From positions 1 to 7,674 of the forward strand of contig CALPSK010000035.1 in NCBI GenBank assembly GCA_943326215.1: a stretch of DNA of 7,674 nucleotides, in the 5' to 3' direction. The notes beneath the pieces are model-generated. The model did no database searches and had not been told where the DNA came from. It saw only the letters and a list, made by a program, of their open reading frames with translations. Source of the DNA: Sediminibacterium ginsengisoli. Lineage in GTDB: Bacteria > Bacteroidota > Bacteroidia > Chitinophagales > Chitinophagaceae. The position numbers and the translations under genes are program-made. Shown here in pieces: positions 1 through 6,415 of this stretch. Position 1 is the first letter of the stretch. Every line of letters begins with the position of its first letter.

Positions 1-1077
1 GTAGATACACATGCGCATATGTGGCCTAGCTGGGGCATTCATAAAACACAGGCTTGGGTATATGCAGCCAACTTAGCCTATGGTGTGACTACCACACGTG
101 ACCCACAAACAGCTACTACCGATGTATTAACTTATAGCGATATGGTAGAGGCAGGTATGATGGTAGGACCAAGAGTCTATTCCACAGGACCTGGTGTAGG
201 TTATTGGTCATACAACTTAAAAGATTCAGCACAAGCAGAATCGGTATTAAGTCAGTACAGCAAATACTATAATACAAAATATATTAAAATGTATTTAGTA
301 GGTAATCGTAAACACAGACAATGGGTAATACAAGCTGCTAAAAATCAACAATTAATGCCGACTACGGAAGGTGGTCTTGATTTTAAATTAAACATGACCA
401 ATTTATTAGATGGTTATCCTGGACATGAGCACTCTATTCCTATTTATCCTTTATATAATGATGTGGTGAAAACAATTGCTTTTTCTAAAATGACCGTGAC
501 ACCTACTTTACTAGTTTCTTATGGTGGGCCATGGGCTGAGAACTATTATTATGAAAATGAAAATCCTTACAGCAATGAGAAGATGCAATACTTTACGCCT
601 TATGAAGAGTTAGCAGATAAATCGCGTCGTCGTGCTACTTGGTTCTTGCCTGAAGAACATGTATTCCAAAAACATGCAAAGAGCATGAAAAAAATTGTAG
701 AAGAAGGTGGACTTGCGGGCGTAGGAAGTCATGGACAATTACAAGGACTAGGTTACCATTGGGAGCTATGGTCTATGCAATCTGGTGGCATGCGTAATAT
801 AGATGCCTTGAAAACAGCAACTATTTTAGGCGCCGCTGGACTGGGTTTAGACAAAGACTTAGGGAGTTTAGAAGTAGGTAAATTGGCCGACTTACTTATT
901 TTGGATAAAAACCCATTGGATAATATACGCAATACCAATACAATAGAATTTGTAATGAAAAACGGTCGCTTATATAATGGTAATACATTAGATGAAGTAA
1001 AGACAGGTAAGCACAAATTAGATCGTTCTGAGTGGTTAGATAAAAAGCCTATAAAAAACACAAAGGTAGAAGATTAG
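1..1077 (+). CDS. Amidohydrolase-superfamily protein, C-terminal part (5' end outside window)
   Basis: The reading frame is open from base 1, so the gene begins upstream; 358 residues are visible. The first residues VDTHAH carry the HxH metal motif (H4, H6) that opens the amidohydrolase TIM barrel. K96 in 'YIKMY' is a candidate for the carboxylated metal-bridging lysine, and H142/H144 in 'GHEH' fit the strand-5 ligand region. The end, roughly residues 264-325 ('LKTATILGAAGLGL', 'GSLEVGKLADLLILD', 'VMKNGRLY'), is the classic closing segment of imidazolonepropionase/dipeptidase-like amidohydrolases. Where many relatives have a strand-8 Asp, this protein has 'GVGSHGQLQG' (239-248). I recall that pattern from large exported amidohydrolases with an N-terminal TolB/WD40-like propeller, so the missing upstream part may encode a propeller and signal peptide (inference). 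Hydrolysis of a cyclic amide or peptide-like substrate is likely; the substrate is unknown. There is no terminator before the next gene, 43 nt downstream, so co-transcription is plausible. Confidence 0.88.
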   Translation, partial: VDTHAHMWPSWGIHKTQAWVYAANLAYGVTTTRDPQTATTDVLTYSDMVEAGMMVGPRVYSTGPGVGYWSYNLKDSAQAESVLSQYSKYYNTKYIKMYLVGNRKHRQWVIQAAKNQQLMPTTEGGLDFKLNMTNLLDGYPGHEHSIPIYPLYNDVVKTIAFSKMTVTPTLLVSYGGPWAENYYYENENPYSNEKMQYFTPYEELADKSRRRATWFLPEEHVFQKHAKSMKKIVEEGGLAGVGSHGQLQGLGYHWELWSMQSGGMRNIDALKTATILGAAGLGLDKDLGSLEVGKLADLLILDKNPLDNIRNTNTIEFVMKNGRLYNGNTLDEVKTGKHKLDRSEWLDKKPIKNTKVED

Positions 1078-1120
1078 TCAAAAAATAATGGTAAATTTAA
1101 AATACTAAAAAACAATTTTT

Positions 1121-2044
1121 ATGAAAAACTCAAGAAGAAAATTTATACAAAATGCATCGCTTGCTATTATGGGTGCAAGTTTAAAACCAAGTGCTTTATG
1201 GTCTAGTACCAATCATGTAGCTAGTAAAAATTTAATTGGTGTTCAATTGTATTCAGTACGTGCAGACATAAAAACAAACCCAATGGAAACCTTGACGGCT
1301 TTGTCTAAAATGGGATTTGAATATGTTGAACATGCAAATTATATCAACAGAAAATTCTACGGATGGACAGCTACAGAATTTAAAAAAGTATTGGAGGGTT
1401 TAGGTTTAAAAATGCCTAGTGGGCATACAGTGATGGGCACTAATCATTGGGATAATACCAAGAAGGATTTTACCGATGCCTGGAAACGCACTGTAGAAGA
1501 TGCTGCTATTGTAGGACAAGAATATGTTATAAGCCCATCAATGGATAATAAATTAAGAAGTACTTACGATGGTTTAATGCAGCAAATAGAAGCATTCAAT
1601 AAATCGGGTGAATTGTGTAAAGCAAGTGGTATGAAATTTGGATACCATAATCATGATTTTGAATTTAAAGAAAAATTGAATGGTACTTTAATGTATGATC
1701 TTATCTTACAACATACCGATCCTAATTTAGTGGTACACCAATTAGACTTTGGAAATATGTATGGTGCAGGAGCAAGGGGTGCTGAATGGATTAATAAATA
1801 TCCAGGTCGTTTCCAATCACTTCACGTTAAAGATGAAATTAAAGTAGCAAAAGGTGAAATGAATGATGGCTATGAAAGCACTATTTTAGGAGAGGGCGTG
1901 GTAGATCCTAAAGCCATTGCCTTACTTGCTAAAAAAATTGGAGGGGCGCGCCATTATATCATAGAACAAGAGTCTTATCAAGGGATTGCACCTTTAGATT
2001 GTATGAAAAGAGATTTAGCAATAATAAAAACTTGGGGTATCTAA
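1121..2044 (+). CDS. Tat-exported sugar phosphate isomerase/epimerase-like TIM-barrel protein
   Basis: 307 residues. The N-terminus 'MKNSRRKFIQNASLAIMGAS' is a twin-arginine signal (S-R-R-K-F-I, then a short hydrophobic stretch), so the protein is probably exported folded. The rest matches the xylose-isomerase-like TIM barrel (AP_endonuc_2 type): 'GVQLYSVR' (40-47) as strand 1, 'GFEYVEH' (65-71), 'GYHNHDFEF' (174-182), 'HQLDFGN' (206-212), 'LHVKDE' (234-239), 'LGEGVVD' (256-262) and 'IIEQE' (280-284). Likely metal or substrate residues by family analogy are H176/H178, D209, H235 and E282. Members isomerise or epimerise sugars or act on inositol-type and 3-keto-sugar intermediates; the substrate cannot be told here. 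The ATG at 1121 is chosen because it places the Tat motif directly at the N-terminus. No Shine-Dalgarno is visible, only an A/T run. It follows the amidohydrolase closely and ends just before a strong terminator, suggesting it is the last gene of that transcript. Confidence 0.9.
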   Translation: MKNSRRKFIQNASLAIMGASLKPSALWSSTNHVASKNLIGVQLYSVRADIKTNPMETLTALSKMGFEYVEHANYINRKFYGWTATEFKKVLEGLGLKMPSGHTVMGTNHWDNTKKDFTDAWKRTVEDAAIVGQEYVISPSMDNKLRSTYDGLMQQIEAFNKSGELCKASGMKFGYHNHDFEFKEKLNGTLMYDLILQHTDPNLVVHQLDFGNMYGAGARGAEWINKYPGRFQSLHVKDEIKVAKGEMNDGYESTILGEGVVDPKAIALLAKKIGGARHYIIEQESYQGIAPLDCMKRDLAIIKTWGI

Positions 2045-2059
2045 ACTAGCTCCTTGTTC

Positions 2060-2094
2060 AAAAAGCACAAACCCAAAAGTTTGTGCTTTTTTTT
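2060..2094 (+). terminator. Rho-independent terminator after the TIM-barrel gene
   Basis: The perfect 8-bp arms GCACAAAC (2065-2072) and GTTTGTGC (2079-2086) are separated by a 6-nt loop. The stem is extended by an A run (2060-2064) pairing with the T run (2087-2094). A stem followed by eight T residues, 16 nt after the stop codon at 2042-2044, is a textbook intrinsic terminator. Because of the A run it could also work to some degree on the opposite strand. Confidence 0.9.
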
Positions 2095-2128
2095 GCTTAA
2101 ATTGAATCCAATAAATTCTAAAATTTTT

Positions 2129-4375
2129 ATGAAAAATACTATCTACTCAAATAATATCAACTTTACTATTAAGCGCCTTACTCAAATAGGTTTGATTTGT
2201 ATCCCCCTGCTTTGTTCTTTCATGAGCATTGCGCAAAAATATAGTGCTAGCGAAATAGCTAGATGGGAAAAACATGCCAAACAAGTAAATATTATAAGAG
2301 ACGAATGGGGTATTGCACATGTATATGGGAAGACCGACGCCGATGCGGTATTTGGTTTAATGTATGCACAAAGTGAAGAGAATGTAGGTCAAATAGAATT
2401 GAACTATTTAGAAATGTTAGGCCGTACTGCGGAGGTGCAAGGGCCTTCAGCCGTTTATGAAGACTTAATGATGCGCCTTATTCAAGATAGTCTAGCTGCT
2501 ATACAAGATTATAATAAAAGTCCTATTTGGTTTAAAGAATTATTACAAGCACATGCCGATGGATTAAATTACTATTTATACAAACATCCTGAAGTACAAC
2601 AAAAAGCCATTCAATATTATAAACCCTGGTACCATTTAATGTGGACAGACGGAAGTGTGTCTCCTACTAAAACAGGTGGAATTAAAACAGAACAGGTGGC
2701 TTCTTTTTATGGACAAATGCCAGGTGCGGAAAAATTTGTGGTAAATAATACAGAAGAGCCTTATGCATTAGAAGAAAAAATACAAAAAGGTTCTAATGGT
2801 TTTGCAATTGCGCCTAAGCATAGTAAAAATGGCAATGCCTTATTATATATTAATCCGCATGTACCATTTTATTTTAGATCTGAAATTCATATGGTAAGCG
2901 AGCAAGGTTTAAATGTATATGGAGCTGTGACTTGGGGGCAAATGTTTATTTACCAAGGATTCAATGAACGCTTAGGCTTTATGCATACTAGCGGCTATGC
3001 CGATGTAGCCGATGTCTATGAAGAAAAGGTAGCTAAAAATAAAACAGGATGGGTCTCGCATTATGAGCAAGGTCTTCAACCTATAAAAGAAAGAAATATT
3101 CCAATTCAATATTTGGAAGAGGGTCAAATAAAAACAAAATCGTTTTTAACTTACCGCACATTACATGGCCCCGTGATGGGATCTAAAAATGGTAAGTGGT
3201 TAAGCTTACAAGAAAACAATCGTTCCTTAGATGCCTTAATGGAATGTTGGAGCAGAACCAAGGCCACCAATTTAAAAGAGTATCAAACAGCATTGTCCTT
3301 ACTAGGTAATAATAGTAATAACACAGTCTATGCCGATGCCGATGGCTCTATAGCTTACTGGCATGGTAATTTTATACCCAAAAGAAATGCGAATTATGAT
3401 TTTAGTGTACCTGTAGATGGTTCTATTAAAGCCACTAATTGGTTAGGCAAGCATGCACTTACTGAAATAGTGCAAAGTATTAACCCCGTAAATGGTTGGT
3501 TACAAAATTGTAATGCCACTCCTTTCACCGTAGCTGGAATAAATAGTCCAAAAGAAAAAGACTATCCTCATTATATGGCGCCCGATGGGGAGAATGGACG
3601 TGGTATTAACGCCGTTAACTTATTAAATAAAATAGATAAAATATCATTGGATGAATTAATTCAATTGGGATACAATAAACACTTGTCTGCTTTTGATATT
3701 TTACTGCCTTCTTTTATGGCGTATACAAAAACTATTGCTTTAAATGAAAGAGAAAAAAAGGCAATAAACTATTTAGCTGGTTGGAATGGCGATGCGGGTA
3801 TTTCTTCTGTGGCCACTACTATTGCCATTGAATGGGCTAATAACTGGTCTAAAGAAATTCCTCCTGCCACCACGGAAGAAGCCACTACTCAAATCATAAA
3901 AAAATATGAGCAAATGGTTCAAGCTGTTTCTAATGAAAAGAAGTTAGCGCTTTTAAATAACACATTAGATCAATTAGAAAAAACTTATGGTAATTGGGAA
4001 ATTCAATGGGGTGATTTAAATAGATACCAAAGAGTAAACCCAGGAGAGAAATTTAATGACAATGCACCTAGTATTGCAGTAGGACAAACCTCTTCTAAAT
4101 GGGGCTCCCTGCCTGCTTTTGAGAGCAGAAGGTATGATAATACTTTAAAGCGTTATGGTTATTCTGGTAATAGTTTTATTGCAGCAGTAAGTTTTGGAAA
4201 AAAATTAGAGGCGAAAACAATTATTACGGGAGGGCAAAGTCGTTTTGCAAATTCAAAACATTTTACAGACCAAGCTCAAAAATATATTGATGGCGATTTT
4301 AAAACCATACATTTTTATAAAGAAGATGTTTTAGCGCATGCAGTCACATCATATAAGCCAGGGTTTTCTAAATAG
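2129..4375 (+). CDS. Secreted penicillin-acylase-family (Ntn-hydrolase) acylase
   Basis: 748 residues from the ATG at 2129. The frame extends upstream to a TTG at 2054, but that start lies immediately before the terminator hairpin and would put 25 extra residues before the signal peptide, so I reject it. Residues about 15-35 form a signal peptide (KR, then 'LIGLICIPLL'-like hydrophobic core, 'SIA|Q'), implying the periplasm. 'RDEWGIAHVYG' and 'GLMYAQSEENVGQIELN' are the alpha-chain signature. 'KGSNGFAIAP' marks autocleavage before the nucleophile Ser222, the new N-terminus of the beta chain. H244 in 'INPH' is beta-residue 23, as in PvdQ-type acyl-homoserine-lactone acylases (penicillin G acylase has Gln there). 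N462 in 'QNCNATP' is beta-residue 241, a good candidate for the oxyanion-hole Asn. The C-terminal 'YSGNSFIAAVSFG' and 'GGQSRFANSKHFTDQ' blocks are also family-typical. It hydrolyses amide-linked acyl groups; a lipidic acyl substrate is possible but unproven. Its 3' end overlaps the convergent regulator gene by 61 bp. Confidence 0.92.
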   Translation: MKNTIYSNNINFTIKRLTQIGLICIPLLCSFMSIAQKYSASEIARWEKHAKQVNIIRDEWGIAHVYGKTDADAVFGLMYAQSEENVGQIELNYLEMLGRTAEVQGPSAVYEDLMMRLIQDSLAAIQDYNKSPIWFKELLQAHADGLNYYLYKHPEVQQKAIQYYKPWYHLMWTDGSVSPTKTGGIKTEQVASFYGQMPGAEKFVVNNTEEPYALEEKIQKGSNGFAIAPKHSKNGNALLYINPHVPFYFRSEIHMVSEQGLNVYGAVTWGQMFIYQGFNERLGFMHTSGYADVADVYEEKVAKNKTGWVSHYEQGLQPIKERNIPIQYLEEGQIKTKSFLTYRTLHGPVMGSKNGKWLSLQENNRSLDALMECWSRTKATNLKEYQTALSLLGNNSNNTVYADADGSIAYWHGNFIPKRNANYDFSVPVDGSIKATNWLGKHALTEIVQSINPVNGWLQNCNATPFTVAGINSPKEKDYPHYMAPDGENGRGINAVNLLNKIDKISLDELIQLGYNKHLSAFDILLPSFMAYTKTIALNEREKKAINYLAGWNGDAGISSVATTIAIEWANNWSKEIPPATTEEATTQIIKKYEQMVQAVSNEKKLALLNNTLDQLEKTYGNWEIQWGDLNRYQRVNPGEKFNDNAPSIAVGQTSSKWGSLPAFESRRYDNTLKRYGYSGNSFIAAVSFGKKLEAKTIITGGQSRFANSKHFTDQAQKYIDGDFKTIHFYKEDVLAHAVTSYKPGFSK

Positions 4376-5034
4376 TGATCATAGAGCTTTGACATAAAAG
4401 CAGCCTTCACCAAGCCTGCTAAATTTTTAACTTCTAGCTGTTGCATCATTTTAGTACGGTGCCCTTCAATAGTGCGTTTGCTATGGCCCACTTCATAAGC
4501 AATTTGTTTACTGGAAGCCTCTTCGCAAATACGCAGTAAAATATATTTATCATAAGTATGTAACCTATGTACTTTCTCTGTTAGCTTAACTTTATCCATA
4601 CGGTTCACCATATTAAATACTTTATCAGCGGTACGATTACAGAAATATATTTTTTGAAGCCTTGCCATTTCAAGTGCTTTGGACCATTCTTGCTTTGAAA
4701 CATTGCGAGCCACTATCACCGATATGCCATTATCAATTAATTGATACAAATGAGCCTCGTCCTGTTCATTGAAAACCACCATCACACCCATTCTTTTTTT
4801 AATCTCTTTTATTTGATGCATAGTGGATGAATCACCAAAATGAAACATGGCACTATCTACCACTAAGACCATGGGTAAGACCTGTTTGGTTTTATCATAG
4901 GCTATATAGCCTGTTAACTCCTCTATACTTTTGATGATATGATAGCCCATTAACTGTGGATTGTCTTTAATAAGTAAACTACATCCCATTGCATACACAA
5001 TTTGTTTATCACAAATGATTACTTGAGTTTGCAT
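4315..5034 (-). CDS. LuxR/NarL-type response-regulator-like transcription factor with degenerate receiver
   Basis: 239 residues, ATG at 5032-5034. The C-terminal part (about 150-213) is a LuxR/GerE helix-turn-helix: 'LTEKVHRL', 'SSKQIAYEVGHSKRTIEGHRTKMMQQLEVKNLAGLVKAA' in pieces, with the family-typical scaffold and recognition helix 'SKRTIEGHR' (185-193). The first 125 residues look like a receiver fold: 'VIICDKQIV' (single acidic D9 where an acidic pair is usual) and 'MVLVVDSAMF', placing D60 at the phosphoacceptor position. The usual Thr/Ser is replaced in 'VVFNEQ' (86-91), and the usual Lys after strand 5 is missing in 'SVIVARNVS' (105-113). Phosphorylation-dependent switching is therefore doubtful; it may respond otherwise or be constitutive. 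No histidine kinase is in the window. It is divergent from the ATP-grasp pair across a 258-bp spacer, making it a candidate regulator of itself and of that operon. The last 20 codons are antisense to the acylase end. Confidence 0.88.
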   Translation of the reverse strand: MQTQVIICDKQIVYAMGCSLLIKDNPQLMGYHIIKSIEELTGYIAYDKTKQVLPMVLVVDSAMFHFGDSSTMHQIKEIKKRMGVMVVFNEQDEAHLYQLIDNGISVIVARNVSKQEWSKALEMARLQKIYFCNRTADKVFNMVNRMDKVKLTEKVHRLHTYDKYILLRICEEASSKQIAYEVGHSKRTIEGHRTKMMQQLEVKNLAGLVKAAFMSKLYDHYLENPGLYDVTACAKTSSL

Positions 5035-5046
5035 TTTTATTGCTTT

Positions 5047-5065
5047 TTAATTGAATAGCAATTAA
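5047..5065. repeat. Inverted repeat TTAATTG-N5-CAATTAA, candidate operator
   Basis: Arms 5047-5053 and 5059-5065 are perfect complements over 7 bp around a 5-bp spacer, 19 bp overall, a size that suits a dimeric helix-turn-helix protein. It begins 13 nt upstream of the regulator ATG (on the - strand), so bound protein or an RNA hairpin there would affect the regulator's own expression. A further TTAATTG occurs at 5120-5126. AT-rich sequence makes chance repeats fairly likely. Confidence 0.35.
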
Positions 5066-5072
5066 CTAAATA

Positions 5073-5112
5073 TTGTATAACACATTGATATACAAGTAAC
5101 TATATTATACAA
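5073..5112. repeat. TTGTATA / TATACAA half-site cluster, candidate operator
   Basis: TTGTATA (5073-5079) and TATACAA (5089-5095) form a perfect 7-bp inverted repeat with a 9-bp spacer. A second direct copy of TATACAA follows at 5106-5112, 17 bp from the first. Three copies of one heptamer within 40 bp upstream of a LuxR-type gene suggest a binding site for that protein. Chance in AT-rich DNA cannot be excluded. Confidence 0.35.
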
Positions 5113-5221
5113 AAGGCTTTTAATTGCATTGTGATTTATCCCATTGAAGTATTTTCGAAATGAGCATGAAGTAGTATGAATTTATACGCTATGGTAGTTA
5201 TGAAATTAATGCCTATAATAA

Positions 5222-5251
5222 TTTGCTAGTATTATATATTTTATAACTTCA
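5222..5251 (+). promoter_or_regulatory. Possible Bacteroidota-type promoter for the ATP-grasp operon
   Basis: TTTG (5222-5225), an 18-nt spacer, then TAACTTCA (5244-5251) resembles the Bacteroidota -33/-7 consensus (TTTG ... TAnnTTTG) with two mismatches in the -7 box. It would give a 5' leader of roughly 35 nt before the TTG start at 5293. This is a weak match in AT-rich DNA. Confidence 0.22.
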
Positions 5252-5292
5252 TTGAATATTATTCTAACCTATACTAACCCTCTTGCACTGCG

Positions 5293-6411
5293 TTGACAAA
5301 CATTCGTAACTTATTTTACCCTTTTGTTCCAGTAGGACATTTGAAAGTTTGGGTCTTAGCCCCCGCCTTGGATAATCCAGATCCGAACTTAGCCTACTAT
5401 TATGATTTTAGTCAAAGCATAGAAGAATATACACGCGTCTTTGCAGAACTAGATCTTCCATGGAAATGGCAACCCGTTACTTTAGAAAATTATAAAATGA
5501 TTGTGCAAGAAATCGCACATGACAGAGAAAAAGGAATTCATTTTCCTGTTGTATTAAATTTATGTGATGGTGATGAAATTAATGGAGCACCAGGCGTTTC
5601 AGTGATTAAAGCTTTAGAAGCAAAACAATTAGTATACACAGGAGCGAATGATTATTTCTATGATATCACTACTTCTAAAATTCCCATGAAAAAAGCTTTT
5701 GATGAAGCAGGTGTAGCTACACCGAAATGGGAAGCCATTAGAGATAATAATATTGATGCTAAAGAAATTATTAAAAAATTAGGTAGCCCTTTAATTGTGA
5801 AGCCTGCTGTATCTGGTGGAAGTTTGGGAGTGGGTGTAAAAAATGTGGTGGAAACAGAGCATGAATTAGAAACACAATTGGCTAAAATGTTTGAAGGATA
5901 CAGAGGATGGAATTTATCATCAGATGGCATTGTAGCTGAGTCCTTTGTAGAAGGACCAGAATATACAGTGATGATAGTGGGAAGCCACACCCATCCTGAG
6001 TATGCAAAGATTTACCCTCCTGTAGAAAGAGTCTTTCATGCCTCGCTTCCAGAAAAAGAAAAGTTTTTATCCTTTGATAGATTATGGGAAATTTATGAAG
6101 AAGAAACGCCCATGCCTGAAGATGAAAATTTTTATCAATATCAATTAGGTGATGAATCTATTCAAATGGCTGTTCAAAAAGTTTCTTGGGATGCCTATGT
6201 GGCTTGTAATGGAACTGGCTATACAAGAGTTGACGTTCGTATAGATAATAAAACAGGTGAGGCCTATGTTTTAGAAGTGAATGCACAGTGTGGTATTAGT
6301 GAAGATGAAAACTATACTTCTATTGGTGCTATTTTAAAATATGCCAATCAAAGTTTTACAGAACTCGTCATTCATATTATTAATGACGCATTCGCTAGAA
6401 GAAAAAAATAA
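5293..6411 (+). CDS. ATP-grasp ligase, D-Ala-D-Ala-ligase-like (first of a tandem pair)
   Basis: 372 residues. The start is the TTG at 5293: an in-frame stop lies at 5275-5277 and the first ATG is only at codon 68. This start puts 15 residues before 'HLKVWVL', almost the same as the 14 before 'DLKICVL' in the next gene. A TTG at 5341 is the alternative. N-terminal domain: 'VVLNLCDG' (86-93) and 'LVYTGAND' (113-120). ATP-grasp core: K129 in 'TSKIPMKKAF', K170 in 'LIVKPA', the glycine-rich loop 'SGGSLGVGV' (174-182), 'AESFVEGPEYTV' (215-226, acidic nucleotide ligands), and the Mg-binding D314, E328 and N330 in 'RVDVRID...YVLEVN'. It should activate a carboxylate as acyl-phosphate and join it to an amine. 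After N330 the sequence is 'AQCG', not the 'TxPG' of true D-Ala-D-Ala ligases, so a different acceptor is likely (inference). Cytoplasmic; no signal peptide. It is translated as a unit with the following gene, 4 nt away. Confidence 0.88.
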   Translation: MTNIRNLFYPFVPVGHLKVWVLAPALDNPDPNLAYYYDFSQSIEEYTRVFAELDLPWKWQPVTLENYKMIVQEIAHDREKGIHFPVVLNLCDGDEINGAPGVSVIKALEAKQLVYTGANDYFYDITTSKIPMKKAFDEAGVATPKWEAIRDNNIDAKEIIKKLGSPLIVKPAVSGGSLGVGVKNVVETEHELETQLAKMFEGYRGWNLSSDGIVAESFVEGPEYTVMIVGSHTHPEYAKIYPPVERVFHASLPEKEKFLSFDRLWEIYEEETPMPEDENFYQYQLGDESIQMAVQKVSWDAYVACNGTGYTRVDVRIDNKTGEAYVLEVNAQCGISEDENYTSIGAILKYANQSFTELVIHIINDAFARRKK

Positions 6412-6415
6412 TTTT

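Larger units (their letters stand above)
5035..5292. promoter_or_regulatory. Divergent intergenic control region between regulator and ATP-grasp operon
   Basis: 258 bp without a credible gene; only tiny open frames such as the 6-codon one beginning near 5208. It is very AT-rich and must hold promoters for both flanking genes. It contains two perfect inverted repeats close to the regulator start and extra copies of their half-sites, listed separately. The 160 bp nearest the ATP-grasp gene show no clear repeat. Confidence 0.6.

Noticed and set aside
753..1061. 102-codon open frame on the - strand
   Set aside because: It lies entirely inside the conserved C-terminal part of the amidohydrolase gene, and its translation shows no recognisable domain; an antisense shadow.
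1078..1120. Possible promoter or small gene between amidohydrolase and TIM-barrel genes
   Set aside because: Only 43 nt of A/T-rich spacer with a 6-codon open frame from 1088 and no hairpin or convincing promoter boxes.
2060..2094. Hairpin as a riboswitch or attenuator for the acylase
   Set aside because: A simple stem with a U run right after a stop codon, no alternative pairing or leader peptide seen; an ordinary terminator explains it.
5293..5298. TTGACA resembling a sigma-70 -35 box
   Set aside because: It is the start codon region of the first ligase, has no suitable downstream box, and Bacteroidota primary promoters use a different consensus.
5658..5990. 110-codon open frame on the - strand
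   Set aside because: Antisense to the ATP-binding core of the first ligase, which is strongly conserved; no domain or plausible start context.
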